Below, piece by piece: positions 51,729 to 60,780 of a stretch of 64,000 nucleotides of DNA. Within the stretch, counting starts at the first letter, position 1; the number at the start of each line of letters is the position of its first letter. A program made the position numbers and the translations under genes. Source of the DNA: Flavobacterium sp. YJ01 (lineage in GTDB: Bacteria; Bacteroidota; Bacteroidia; Flavobacteriales; Flavobacteriaceae); the NCBI RefSeq assembly GCF_029320955.1, contig NZ_CP119757.1, positions 310,001 through 374,000 of the forward strand. The letters are read 5' to 3'. The notes beneath the pieces are model-generated. The model worked only from the letters and a program-made list of their open reading frames with translations. It was not told the origin of the DNA and made no database searches.

Positions 51729-52748
51729 TTACTTTCCAACAAACTGTTTATCACTCAACGTTTTCATAAAGGCAATTAGATTGTTTTTTTCCAACTCAGA
51801 CAACGGAATTCTCTTACCATTATTCTTAAAAATCGGATCTAAATTATCTGCATCTAAAACTCCCTTATCAAAATAATCCAGAACTGATTTTAAATCAGAA
51901 AACTGTCCAAAACTACCATAAGGAGCTGTATATTCAATATTTCTCAAACTTGGAACACGAAAACTCATAAAATCTGAAGCAATTCCCGTAACGCGTCCGC
52001 GTCCAGCTTCGTTTGTATCTTTATTTAAAGGAAAGCCGATATTTCTAAAACTCTGATCCGTAAATAATTCTCCCGAATGACAACTGGCACATTTCTGCTG
52101 AAAGGTTTTATAGCCTTCTAATTCGCTTTCTGTAAAAGTTTCGCCTTCATTTCGTTTTACTTTATCATATTTACTGTTGGAAGAAATTAAAGTATATTCA
52201 AATTGCGCAATACTTTTATAGATTCTTTCTGGTGTAATTTCTCCATCGCCATAAGCTTTTCTAAATAAAACTTTATAATCCGAATCGTCCTTAATTTTAC
52301 CGATAACTTCTAAAATGGAAGAATCCATTTCTTCATGCGTTATAATCGGAACTAACGGTTGGGTTTCCAATTGCAGTTTGCTTCCATCCCAATTGTAAAA
52401 TTTTAGAAATAATAAATTCTGAAGCGATGGCGCATTACGAAGTCCTACTCTGCCCTGAATTCCAATTGCTTGCGGCTTATCATCAGAAAAAGCATTTGCC
52501 TGAATATGACAGCTTGCGCATGAAATCGTATTATCTGCACTGAATCTTTTATCAGAAAAAAGTTTTTCACCTAATTCTACACCGTATTGTGTTGGTTTAT
52601 TCAAACTCGCAAAACTATTTATTTCTGGAAAACCCGATGGAATATTTAAAGCAATTTCAGGATTATCAATAGCAATCATGTCAGCATCGTCATTATTACA
52701 AGACGTTAATAATGAAAGCATTGATATAAAAACAAATATTTTTTTCAT
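51729..52748 (-). CDS. MbnH-like di-haem enzyme (cytochrome c peroxidase/MauG family)
   Basis: A 339-residue lipoprotein (lipobox LLTSC, Cys17) with two c-type haem sites, CASCH at 77-81 and CASCH at 220-224. In the canonical relative at 7610-8716 the distal Met is in TAPYMHDGRF; here the segment reads TAPYGSFGQF (residues 274-283), so the Met ligand is replaced by Gly. That departure is expected for MauG/MbnH enzymes, which use bis-Fe(IV) chemistry to modify a partner protein. The gene follows an MbnP-like gene. MbnH converts a Trp of MbnP to kynurenine for copper binding, so I propose that role here. Confidence 0.85.
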   Translation of the reverse strand: MKKIFVFISMLSLLTSCNNDDADMIAIDNPEIALNIPSGFPEINSFASLNKPTQYGVELGEKLFSDKRFSADNTISCASCHIQANAFSDDKPQAIGIQGRVGLRNAPSLQNLLFLKFYNWDGSKLQLETQPLVPIITHEEMDSSILEVIGKIKDDSDYKVLFRKAYGDGEITPERIYKSIAQFEYTLISSNSKYDKVKRNEGETFTESELEGYKTFQQKCASCHSGELFTDQSFRNIGFPLNKDTNEAGRGRVTGIASDFMSFRVPSLRNIEYTAPYGSFGQFSDLKSVLDYFDKGVLDADNLDPIFKNNGKRIPLSELEKNNLIAFMKTLSDKQFVGK

Positions 52749-52766
52749 TTTAAATGAATTTTAAAA

Positions 52767-52796
52767 AGCCGTCTGATTTTATTCTCAGACGGCTCT
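52767..52796 (-). terminator. intercistronic terminator between mbnP-like and mbnH-like genes
   Basis: AGCCGTCTGA pairs perfectly with TCAGACGGCT across an 8-base loop, with TTTTT after it on the minus strand. It lies 9 bases after the MbnP stop and 19 before the MbnH ATG, so it should limit enzyme relative to substrate protein. Confidence 0.85.
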
Positions 52797-52804
52797 GAAA
52801 TATT

Positions 52805-53671
52805 TTAGTTTTCTACACTACTAACAGAAAACATTCCGCTAATATCGCTTGAACCATTTCCTCCTAAATTGTCCACAAATTTTACCATTTGTGCCGCAGT
52901 ATGAACGTTCGGAGTTGCATTATCATTCATTCCTGTTCCTGTAGACAAAGTAATCGTGTTGATTTTTCCGCTCAATAATTTATCAAAATCAGCTTTAATT
53001 TTAATTTTTGGCGCTTTGCTTCCCACAATCGCATTTGTAGTTAAGTTCAACGTAATATCTCTATAGGCATTTACACCTTGTGTGTAGTTTGGAGCAGTTC
53101 CTTCAACCGTACTTCCGGTATGAATTGACATCGTTTTATTATCCGTATCATAAAATCCTTCTACTTTTGTAAAACGGTAGCCACTTCCCCATTCCCACAT
53201 CATTTGCGTGTCGTTTGCCCCTGCAGCTGCATAGAAATTTGGAAAACGTACTTGATCTAGAGTGTTTTGTTCTGGTTTGATTCCCAACCCAAATTTAATC
53301 TGCTTGTAAGTGGCAGACGGAATATTGCTTAAAACGTAGCTCAAAGAAGATGTTTTAGATTGGTCAATTACAGTTGCGCCTTTGTCTAAATCATTTACGT
53401 TGTAAGGAACTTCAGTTCCATTATCTTTCACCAAACGAATATTACTGATCACGTATTTCAATTCTGAAAAATGATGAATTTGCCCAGCCGCCGAAGTATT
53501 TGCAGTTGCAGAAGTTGATGTTGCATTTCCAAGAACAATCGTGTTACTTTTAAATGTATTCGTAAATTCTAGCGTTACATTGTTCGCAACTGGATTATCA
53601 TCATCACTTGAACATGATACGAAAGCCAATGCGGCAACTGATAATAATAGGTATTTTTTAAAATTTTGCAT
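52805..53671 (-). CDS. MbnP-like copper-binding lipoprotein
   Basis: A 288-residue lipoprotein (lipobox AFVSC, Cys20). The beta-rich domain shows the MbnP pattern: VTLEFTNTF, GQIHHFSELKYVISNIRLVK, SLSYVLSNIPSATYKQIKFG, LGIKPEQNT and the hallmark MMWEWGSGYRFTKVEGFY, which holds the Trp residues likely to be oxidised by MbnH. In the studied homologues (MbnP, CorA) such modification creates a copper site. The gene precedes the MbnH-like gene, separated by a terminator, and follows a TonB receptor gene with OprC-type copper ligands. Confidence 0.85.
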   Translation of the reverse strand: MQNFKKYLLLSVAALAFVSCSSDDDNPVANNVTLEFTNTFKSNTIVLGNATSTSATANTSAAGQIHHFSELKYVISNIRLVKDNGTEVPYNVNDLDKGATVIDQSKTSSLSYVLSNIPSATYKQIKFGLGIKPEQNTLDQVRFPNFYAAAGANDTQMMWEWGSGYRFTKVEGFYDTDNKTMSIHTGSTVEGTAPNYTQGVNAYRDITLNLTTNAIVGSKAPKIKIKADFDKLLSGKINTITLSTGTGMNDNATPNVHTAAQMVKFVDNLGGNGSSDISGMFSVSSVEN

Positions 53672-53730
53672 TTTGTGATATTTAAATTTTTGTATTTCTA
53701 TTTTTTAAAATTGATGTATAACATTTTTTC

Positions 53731-53871
53731 AACACATAGAAACATAGATTTTATTTAAAATAATTAATAAATAAGATTTTAAAAAGAAACTAGTTTCTAA
53801 CACATAGCTATGTTTGTTAATGCAAGTGAAACGCCTTTTTCCAAGCATTCAAACCTATGTTTCTATGTGTT
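53731..53871. repeat. palindromic intergenic repeat, copy 1 (141 bp)
   Basis: It is bounded by a perfect 17-bp inverted repeat: AACACATAGAAACATAG (53731-53747) and CTATGTTTCTATGTGTT (53855-53871). Inside are AGAAACTAGTTTCT (palindrome) and CACATAGCTATG. A related copy, 190 bp with an extra 56 bases, lies at 62495-62684. No ORF. Confidence 0.85.
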
Positions 53872-53880
53872 AAATATTTT

Positions 53881-54258
53881 TCAACGTTTAGCAAAAAATA
53901 AAATAGGCGGCGGAACAAAAATTTCTAAATAAGGTTCAAAATGACCAAATTCTTTATAAATCAATACTTTATTATTTATCATTTTTAGAATGTGAACTGG
54001 AAAATCAAAATTCTGATTCTGAAGGATATCTATTTTTTTGAAAATACTATTTAACTCCAAATCGTTCTTTTCAGACTTTTCTAATTCTTTCTTTAAATGA
54101 CATTTTCCATGGCATTGTAATTCTGGTTTAGCTTTATTTTCGCAGAATTCTTTTTCTATATCTTGCTGATTCAGTTTAAAGTGCACAACAATAAGTGCCT
54201 GTTGGAACGAAACCAACAAGAACAAAATCGTCATTGTGAAACTAAAAACTTTTTTCAT
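53881..54258 (-). CDS. exported CxGxC small protein of the copper locus
   Basis: A 125-residue protein with signal peptide MKKVFSFTMTILFLLVSFQ. The mature part begins VVHFKLNQQDIEKEFCENKA and holds the cluster LQCHGKCHLKKELEKSEKND: Cys-His-Gly-Lys-Cys-His, a likely metal or redox site. It ends PPPILFFAKR. It starts 1 base after the TonB receptor ends, so it is co-transcribed. Proteins with this CxGxC-LxK pattern sit beside copper genes in many Bacteroidota; the function is not known. A homologue with the same motif lies at 57429. Confidence 0.75.
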   Translation of the reverse strand: MKKVFSFTMTILFLLVSFQQALIVVHFKLNQQDIEKEFCENKAKPELQCHGKCHLKKELEKSEKNDLELNSIFKKIDILQNQNFDFPVHILKMINNKVLIYKEFGHFEPYLEIFVPPPILFFAKR

Positions 54259-54259
54259 T

Positions 54260-56239
54260 TTATAAAGTGAATTTTAAAGAAGTAAAAATGTTACGTCCCA
54301 TTCTCGAAATATTTCCCCAATCGGCATAAGTGCTGTAATATTCATTTAATAAATTTTCTGCACCAACTTGAACCGTCGTTTTTACTTTATTGATTTTAAA
54401 AGAATAATCAGCAGAAAGATTCCAAATCGTATACGCCGAAGTTAAATCCTCCCCATATTCTGGACTGTAATTAATTTGTTCAAAATCGCCATTTACAGAA
54501 GTTTGGATTCCTAAATTTTTATGCATAAAATGTAGCGAAGTCTGGTAACTCAACGGACGTATAAAAGGTAAATTTCCACCTAAATTATCCATTCCGCGCG
54601 CATACATTAAGGTTCCTTTCCAATGCAAATGTTCTAAAATATCGTAACCTGCATTCACAGAAAAATTTAAAAGTGTCGCATAATCTAATGAAGTATAACC
54701 TTTTACACCAACCGATTGATAATTCATCGGACTTCCCATACTCAAAATTCTTCCAATAATATAATTCTGGATATAGAAATAATTTACTTTTCCTTGAAGA
54801 CTGAATTTCTCGTTTTTAAAACCCGCGCTTGCATTTCCTTCGTATGAAATTTCATTTTTCAAATTTGGATCTCCGATATAATCGTAACGGTCAAAACTAT
54901 TGTAAATGTAATATCCGTAACCTTCAGAAACAGAAGGCGCTCTGTGACCGTAACCCGCTCCAACAGAAAAATCAAACTGGTCAATATTTAATTGATAACC
55001 CGCATGAAGATTTGGTAAAAATCTCGTTTTTTCCTGTGGCGCTCCTGGATGAAAAATCCAGTTGAATTCTACATATTTTGAGTAATTGTAATTCACGCCC
55101 AAAGAACCGCCCAAATTCACCTGACTTTTATCTGAAATGTCCCAAGAATTATTCATCGAAAGTCCCGCGTAACGTGTTGTTACCCAAGGCCAGCTGTAGG
55201 CAAACATCGTTCTTTTGCTTCGATCTTGCGGATACATTCGCATTTCTGCAATAGACAAATTATCGTACGCATTCAATTGAATTTCAGCCGCATAATTATC
55301 TTTTTTCAAATTTGCTTTAGACACCAAACCATACGTAGTGCTCCAACCTGGCATATCCATATGAACCAGATTTTCAGGACGCGTCGTATCATCCATATAA
55401 TGCTCAATGGCATTAAAATAGATTTTCGTATCAATCACTTTTACCAAACCATTTTCAAATAATTGTTTGTAAGCAGCCGAAGTTATCAGCGCTCTAGAAA
55501 GTGATAAATCCATTGGAAGCGCCGGAAAACCAACATCTTTAGCCATATCAAAAATCGCATCGACTCTTACGGCAGATAATTCGCTTGTTTTATACGCCAA
55601 ACCAATCGAAGTATTGAACTTTTTATATTGTGAATGTTTTACTTCGTTATCATTTCCGTCATAATAATTGTCTGCTTTTCGGTACGAAATACTTCCGTCG
55701 GCTACAAATTTATTGCTTGAATAGGAGACATTTCCAAGATTGAAAAACTGTTTGTTGTTGAATTCGAATCCGCTTTGATAGGCTCCGTTCCATTTTCTTT
55801 GAGCGCTAAATGGTGTGCTTTTTCTTTTTAAATCAATACTTCCCGCAACAGTTGCGCCGTGAAGACTTCCTTCTTGCCCTGATTTGATATCAATTGCCGA
55901 AAGATTATTGCTTTCTACATAAGAAGTAATCGGATCCATTTTATCGGTACAAGCGCCAAAAACGTGCATTCCGTCAATTGTAACGGTCGAACGTTCTGTA
56001 CTCATATTATTTAGCAAAGGTTCCCAAGCGTAAGCTCCGCGTTTTATAAAACTTATATTATCTGAAGAAGATAAAAATTCATCAACCGAAACCGCCATTT
56101 TCATTTCTGTTTCGATCTTCTTTTTAGTGGCGTTTTTTACTGTTACTTCTTCTAAATTTTTGATGCTGTCGTGATGCGCGTGCGGATTTTGAGCGTTAAC
56201 AGACATTCCCAAAAAAAGCAGCATTATAATATATTTCAT
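54260..56239 (-). CDS. OprC/NosA-like copper TonB-dependent receptor
   Basis: A 659-residue receptor; ATG 56239 is chosen because MKYIIMLLFLGMSVNAQ is a clean signal peptide. The plug has GMHVFGACTDKMDPITSYVE with Cys97 and Met101 as CxxxM. The early barrel has NAIEHYMDDTTRPE with His280 and Met282 as HxM, 183 residues after the Cys. In OprC of Pseudomonas these four ligands (Cys143, Met147, His323, Met325) bind copper, with the same spacing to within three residues. The His-rich start NPHAHHD is also notable. It ends FTSLKFTL. It should import copper ions. It lies within a probable operon of exported metal proteins. Confidence 0.9.
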   Translation of the reverse strand: MKYIIMLLFLGMSVNAQNPHAHHDSIKNLEEVTVKNATKKKIETEMKMAVSVDEFLSSSDNISFIKRGAYAWEPLLNNMSTERSTVTIDGMHVFGACTDKMDPITSYVESNNLSAIDIKSGQEGSLHGATVAGSIDLKRKSTPFSAQRKWNGAYQSGFEFNNKQFFNLGNVSYSSNKFVADGSISYRKADNYYDGNDNEVKHSQYKKFNTSIGLAYKTSELSAVRVDAIFDMAKDVGFPALPMDLSLSRALITSAAYKQLFENGLVKVIDTKIYFNAIEHYMDDTTRPENLVHMDMPGWSTTYGLVSKANLKKDNYAAEIQLNAYDNLSIAEMRMYPQDRSKRTMFAYSWPWVTTRYAGLSMNNSWDISDKSQVNLGGSLGVNYNYSKYVEFNWIFHPGAPQEKTRFLPNLHAGYQLNIDQFDFSVGAGYGHRAPSVSEGYGYYIYNSFDRYDYIGDPNLKNEISYEGNASAGFKNEKFSLQGKVNYFYIQNYIIGRILSMGSPMNYQSVGVKGYTSLDYATLLNFSVNAGYDILEHLHWKGTLMYARGMDNLGGNLPFIRPLSYQTSLHFMHKNLGIQTSVNGDFEQINYSPEYGEDLTSAYTIWNLSADYSFKINKVKTTVQVGAENLLNEYYSTYADWGNISRMGRNIFTSLKFTL

Positions 56240-56243
56240 GTTT

Positions 56244-57167
56244 TTAGAATAAAGTATCAATATAAAGTTCACTTTTAACTCCTTCAATTCCAGGCGTAAA
56301 ATCGGTTGGAACCACAGTTCCTTTTAAAATCAATCCGTTTTGATTCATCATAATTAAATTCAGCGTCCAATTTCCCGTCATCGTATAATTGACAACACCG
56401 TGATACAAACCATCGTTTTCTTGTACCAAATCTTTATTGTTTGGCGAAGAGTGATTTCCCATAGAAGGTTCGGGCATTCTTGGATCTAATTTTAAGGTAA
56501 AACCAGTTACTTCTGAATAAGAAAATTGACTCGGATCAGGAAAAGTTCCCGCAGAAGTCGTTGGTTTATTGTATTTGTAAATGCCCGCAACCAATTTGTT
56601 TTCAGAAACCGTTGGTTTTTGAGGAGAAACCAAAGCGATAAAATACTGCTCGCCGTCATTTCCTGTAAATGCCGTCATATTCAAGTTTTTATTGCTTTGT
56701 TTTTGAACAGAAATATCTTTATTGATATCATATTTCTGATTATCAGCAGTAAAACTCATATATAGTTTCCAACTTGCTGTAGTTGTGCTTTCGCCAGTAA
56801 AAACAGAATATCCAACATAATATTTATTTGTCGCATCGTAAGCTATTTTATATTCATGCGGGCAAGAACTTTTGCTTCCGTCTGCATTCGTAATTATTGG
56901 CAAAAAAGTTACAGCAGAAGTATTTAAAATTTGATTTGTTTGTGTATTCAAAACTTTGACATGAAGCTCATTATAACCTTTATAGAATGTCCCGTTTAAA
57001 GCGTCAATAGTAATTTTGTAATTACCGCTAGTAAGTGAAACTGCTTCTTTAAATTCATAAGATTCTGGAACTTGAGAACCAGTTTCTGCTTCGTAATCTG
57101 TTTTGTCAATGGTACAAGAAGTAATTGCAAAAAGTAATGCAAATACTAGAAAATTAAAAGATTTCAT
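56244..57167 (-). CDS. YtkA-like lipoprotein of the copper locus
   Basis: A 307-residue lipoprotein (lipobox AITSC, Cys18); ATG 57167 is chosen for the signal peptide MKSFNFLVFALLFAITSC. It has two similar beta domains, the first with YKITIDALNGTFYKGYNELH, VKVLNTQTNQIL, CPHEYKIAYD and YYVGYSVFTGESTTTASWKL, the second from about residue 180. The pattern fits YtkA/FixH-like domains, found beside copper-handling proteins. It stops 4 bases before the TonB receptor start. It probably receives or binds ligand in the periplasm. Confidence 0.7.
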   Translation of the reverse strand: MKSFNFLVFALLFAITSCTIDKTDYEAETGSQVPESYEFKEAVSLTSGNYKITIDALNGTFYKGYNELHVKVLNTQTNQILNTSAVTFLPIITNADGSKSSCPHEYKIAYDATNKYYVGYSVFTGESTTTASWKLYMSFTADNQKYDINKDISVQKQSNKNLNMTAFTGNDGEQYFIALVSPQKPTVSENKLVAGIYKYNKPTTSAGTFPDPSQFSYSEVTGFTLKLDPRMPEPSMGNHSSPNNKDLVQENDGLYHGVVNYTMTGNWTLNLIMMNQNGLILKGTVVPTDFTPGIEGVKSELYIDTLF

Positions 57168-57428
57168 TTTGTAATGAATGTTTTTAAAACTGTTTAAATT
57201 GTAGCAGAATGCCATGAAGTTTCGAAAATCAAAACATGACAAATGCCGTGAACTTACAAGAATAAGATCAACAGTTTCGGCTATAAAGGAAAAATGTAAA
57301 TAAAACTAACGCCGTAAATAAACGTAGCGAATTCTTGAAGTGAAAACACATTACATTTATATTGCATATAGCATTGAATTCATTGCAATGATTTCAAATA
57401 GGATACAAATTAAACTGGAAACTCTGAT

Positions 57429-57803
57429 CTAAGCCAAACAGAGCGGTGGATGAAAAGTAAGATTAGAAGCCTTGATAGGTTTCTTTTCGAATAAAATTGA
57501 AGCATTTTCTTTTGATTCTACTAAAGAAATAACTGAAAATTTAACTTCAGGAGAATTTTGAACATATACCAATTCTAGTTTTTCTTTCAGACTATCTTGC
57601 TTTTTCTCGTTATCAGCATATTTTTTTATGCTCTTTTGAAGTTCGCATCGACCGTTACAAGAATTAAAAACTGATTTACGTTGCACACAAATAGTTTGCG
57701 CAATTTCTTTTTGATTTATTTTGAAGGAAGCATAAATGAACAAGCTGCCAAAAGATGGCGACAAGATTAAAATGGAAAGCACTATGATAAATAATCTTTT
57801 CAA
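57429..57803 (-). CDS. exported CxGxC small protein, second copy
   Basis: A 124-residue protein with an uncleaved or Sec signal (KRLFIIVLSILILSPSFGSL) and the conserved FKINQKEIAQTICVQRKSVF, then NSCNGRCELQKSIKKYADNE with CxGxC as in the 53881 protein. Only the TTG at 57803 gives a plausible start, and a TACTTTTG promoter element 24 bases upstream supports it. It is the first gene of the copper locus. It ends FHPPLCLA with a further Cys. Function unknown. Confidence 0.7.
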   Translation of the reverse strand: MKRLFIIVLSILILSPSFGSLFIYASFKINQKEIAQTICVQRKSVFNSCNGRCELQKSIKKYADNEKKQDSLKEKLELVYVQNSPEVKFSVISLVESKENASILFEKKPIKASNLTFHPPLCLA

Positions 57804-57826
57804 TTGCTTGAATTATGTTTCGGCAA

Positions 57827-57834
57827 CAAAAGTA
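57827..57834 (-). promoter_or_regulatory. -7 promoter element of the copper locus
   Basis: TACTTTTG (minus strand) matches TAnnTTTG, 24 bases before the TTG start at 57803, and helps fix that start. Confidence 0.6.
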
Positions 57835-57989
57835 CACACTATTTTGTATTTATTTTAACGAAATGCAATTTTTTATTTAATAAAAGATGTTTTTGTCTTA
57901 TTTAATAACTGTGATTAATAAAACTATTTTAAAAATTGCAATAACGTTAAAATAATTACAGAAATCCAATTTAGAGCTTAAAACAAAAG

Positions 57990-58024
57990 AAAAATGCTAA
58001 ACGTAATGTTTAGCATTTTTTTGT
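57990..58024. terminator. terminator of the glycoside hydrolase operon
   Basis: AAATGCTAAAC pairs with GTTTAGCATTT, with A and T runs on both sides, about 30 bases after the stop at 58053. Confidence 0.9.
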
Positions 58025-58052
58025 CATGTTTTTAATAAAAAGCAAAAATGAT

Positions 58053-59174
58053 TTAATTGTATAATTGATCAAAAAGTTCTGGTGAAGCTTTTAAATATTT
58101 GTCTTTCCCAACTTCTTCATTCCATTTTTTGGTAATGAAATCGCTTAATTGCAATCTGGAATCAATTCCTTTAAAAGTTGGATTTACTTTCCATCTTGGT
58201 TTGTCTTTCCAATTAGCATTAATATAACTTATTGCTTTTACCGTTTTCGGATTATCGTTTATGGTTTTAAAAAACGGAACAAACCATTCTTCCCAAGCCA
58301 TTTTTGCTTGTTCCGGATTCGAAAGTTTCATTTCTTTTGTCAAACCTGTATTTCCTTTCGGATCATTTTTCCAATCGGTTGACGTTGGCGCTGCTTCACA
58401 AATAAAAACAGGTTTATTTTTAGCTTTCGCGAAAGCAATCATATTTTCCTGCTTGTAATTATTAAAGAATGAAAAACCGCACCAATCAACATAATTGTCG
58501 CCAGGATACCATTTTTCAAGATCTTCTAAAGTGCTTTCAAACCCTTTTGACTGCCAGACATAAGCGACATTAGTCACGCCTTGTTCGTCCAATTTATCTT
58601 TAATATGTCTAAAAGCATTGATGTAAGCCACTCTTTCGTATCTATTCCAAGGTCCGTCAAATTCAAAACCAATTCGCAGAAAAACAGGACGTTTTCCTAA
58701 ACTCTTAAAAAATTCCCCCATTTTTTTGATGTAAGAATCCAATTCGCCACTTGCAATTTTCTCTTCAGTATCAATTATCGCCAGACCAATTGCCAAAGCC
58801 GAGTTTTTAAAATCAGCATCATTTAATTGTAAAGACATATTCTCTGGCCCGTCTCCCCAATCTGCCGTTTCGTAAATTCCGTTTAAACCTGAGTATGTAA
58901 AGGAATGTCCATCAAATTCTTCTGTGACGCCTGGCATAATATCGGTATACATTGTAAATCCGCCAGGTGCGGGAAAATGGTCAAAATAACCGTTTTTATC
59001 TTTTTCCGTTCCGCCCAAAGCATCATTTTCTTGACCAATAAATAGAATTACTTCGCCATCTTTTGGCTCAAATTTGGCACGTTTAATTTCTATTAATTCC
59101 GCTATTTTCGGTGGATTCTGTTTACAGCTCAACATCAAAACAGAAAGTCCAATAATAAAATATCTTAATTTCAT
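58053..59174 (-). CDS. GH26-like glycoside hydrolase lipoprotein
   Basis: A 373-residue lipoprotein (lipobox LMLSC, Cys17); ATG 59174. The TIM-barrel shows a clan-A pattern: FLRIGFEFDGPWNRYER with acid/base Glu171, VTNVAYVWQSKG, and KPVFICEAAP with nucleophile Glu260. The combination resembles GH26 (mannanases, xylanases). Its lipid anchor places it at the cell surface or in the periplasm. It is last in the operon MFS-GH43-GH26, 17 bases after GH43. GH family is likely but the substrate is not proven. Confidence 0.75.
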   Translation of the reverse strand: MKLRYFIIGLSVLMLSCKQNPPKIAELIEIKRAKFEPKDGEVILFIGQENDALGGTEKDKNGYFDHFPAPGGFTMYTDIMPGVTEEFDGHSFTYSGLNGIYETADWGDGPENMSLQLNDADFKNSALAIGLAIIDTEEKIASGELDSYIKKMGEFFKSLGKRPVFLRIGFEFDGPWNRYERVAYINAFRHIKDKLDEQGVTNVAYVWQSKGFESTLEDLEKWYPGDNYVDWCGFSFFNNYKQENMIAFAKAKNKPVFICEAAPTSTDWKNDPKGNTGLTKEMKLSNPEQAKMAWEEWFVPFFKTINDNPKTVKAISYINANWKDKPRWKVNPTFKGIDSRLQLSDFITKKWNEEVGKDKYLKASPELFDQLYN

Positions 59175-59191
59175 AAATCTAAAATCTAAAA

Positions 59192-60775
59192 TCAACAATC
59201 TAAAATCTTATACTCAAACCAATCAAAATCGGCATGAACAGAATTCGTTGCCAAATCTTGACAACACAATCCGACCAAACATCCCGTAAAAGCTGGACGG
59301 TAACGTTCGCTTTCGTCACGAACATAATCATCTGACAAAATGCTCATATCTAGTTTTTCTCCGATTTTTTCAAAATGATTTCCATCCTTACTAAATAGAA
59401 ATTGCAATTTATCATGGTTAATGGTTGCTCTCAGAAGTATTTCTTGAATTCCCGTCACGATAATAATTTCTTTTTGTTCAATTATTTTATAATTACAACA
59501 GCTAACAATAGAAAGAATCTTTTGATTTCCACTTTTCGTTATATGCAAATAATGATAATGTCCTGTATTATAATACAAAACCAAACCAGCTAAATGCTGA
59601 AACTTAGTCGGTTCAAAACGTATCGAAGCCGTAATTTCTGCTTTAAAATGCTGTAATCTTCTCGCTACCAACGCTTGCGTATGTGTAGACGTGAGAGATT
59701 CTTTTCCTTTTAATCTTAAAAATCCTGGACGTTCTGCCAAAGAAATCCATTCTTCTGATTGTGGGATTCTTAAGGTTTGAAAATCTATCGGCAATGTATC
59801 AGCATCAAAATGCTCTTTTTCAAGACTTTCGTCAAAAAAAACTTCTTGTAAGTTTGGAGAAGGAATTTCTAAACGAGGTAAATTGGAACCTGAATTCAAA
59901 TATGGCCAATCGTTTTTCCAAACAATTTCTTCAATTGCGGTTTCTCTTCCTAAAATACATCTTCCCTGAACAGTTAGCGGTCGACTTACCAAAAATGCAA
60001 CATACCAATCTCCATTTTGAGTTTCTACAAAAGAAGCGTGTCCCGCTTTTTGCAATTCATATTCTGGCGAATTTCTCGCTGTTAAAATCGGGTTTTCTGG
60101 ATGATTTTCATAAGGTCCAGAAATGTTTCTAGAACGCATAACGGTTTCTGCATGACCATATTCTGTTCCGCCTTCGGCAAGAATTAAATAATAATAGCCG
60201 TTTCGTTTATATAAATGCGGACCTTCGGTAAAACCTAAATCAGTTCCTGACGTTAAATAGAAAATTTCTCCAACTAATTTTTGTACTTCTGTATCATATT
60301 CCTGAAGTTCGATTCCTCCAAAAAATTTTCCATTTCTGTGATCGACCAACATATTAATGTACCAAGTTTTTCCATCATTATCATGAAAAAAAGAACCGTC
60401 AAAACCCGCTGATGTCAAGTAAACTGGTTCGCTCCAATCTCCTAAAATATCATTTGTCGTTACAACATAATTTGGTGTGTCTTTCCAAACGCCGTCAAAC
60501 GATTTTACATTCGTGTAAACCAAATAAAAAACACCATTTTTATAAGACAAACAAGGCGCCCAAACTCCGCAGGAATCGGGAACTCCTTTCATATCTAATT
60601 GAGAAATTCGATTGAGCGGATGCGCAACTACTTTCCAATTTTTAAGATCTTTTGAATGATGAATCTGCACGCCTGGAAACCATTCAAATGTGGATGTTGC
60701 GATGTAATAATCATCTCCAACTCTACAAATTGAAGGATCTGGATTGAAACCTTTTAAGATTGGGTTCTGAATCAT
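59192..60775 (-). CDS. GH43 beta-xylosidase/alpha-L-arabinofuranosidase
   Basis: A 527-residue enzyme with no signal peptide, so probably cytoplasmic. The five-bladed propeller has base Asp13 in GFNPDPSICRVGDDYY, pKa Asp126 in AGFDGSFFHDNDG and acid Glu184 in GFTEGPHLYKRNG. The C-terminal 200 residues form the beta-sandwich of the XynB type (PTKFQHLAGLVLYYNTGHYH). It cleaves xylo-oligosaccharides or arabinose side chains. It starts 5 bases before the MFS gene ends in the operon order, so the two are tightly coupled. Confidence 0.92.
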   Translation of the reverse strand: MIQNPILKGFNPDPSICRVGDDYYIATSTFEWFPGVQIHHSKDLKNWKVVAHPLNRISQLDMKGVPDSCGVWAPCLSYKNGVFYLVYTNVKSFDGVWKDTPNYVVTTNDILGDWSEPVYLTSAGFDGSFFHDNDGKTWYINMLVDHRNGKFFGGIELQEYDTEVQKLVGEIFYLTSGTDLGFTEGPHLYKRNGYYYLILAEGGTEYGHAETVMRSRNISGPYENHPENPILTARNSPEYELQKAGHASFVETQNGDWYVAFLVSRPLTVQGRCILGRETAIEEIVWKNDWPYLNSGSNLPRLEIPSPNLQEVFFDESLEKEHFDADTLPIDFQTLRIPQSEEWISLAERPGFLRLKGKESLTSTHTQALVARRLQHFKAEITASIRFEPTKFQHLAGLVLYYNTGHYHYLHITKSGNQKILSIVSCCNYKIIEQKEIIIVTGIQEILLRATINHDKLQFLFSKDGNHFEKIGEKLDMSILSDDYVRDESERYRPAFTGCLVGLCCQDLATNSVHADFDWFEYKILDC

Positions 60776-60780
60776 ATATC

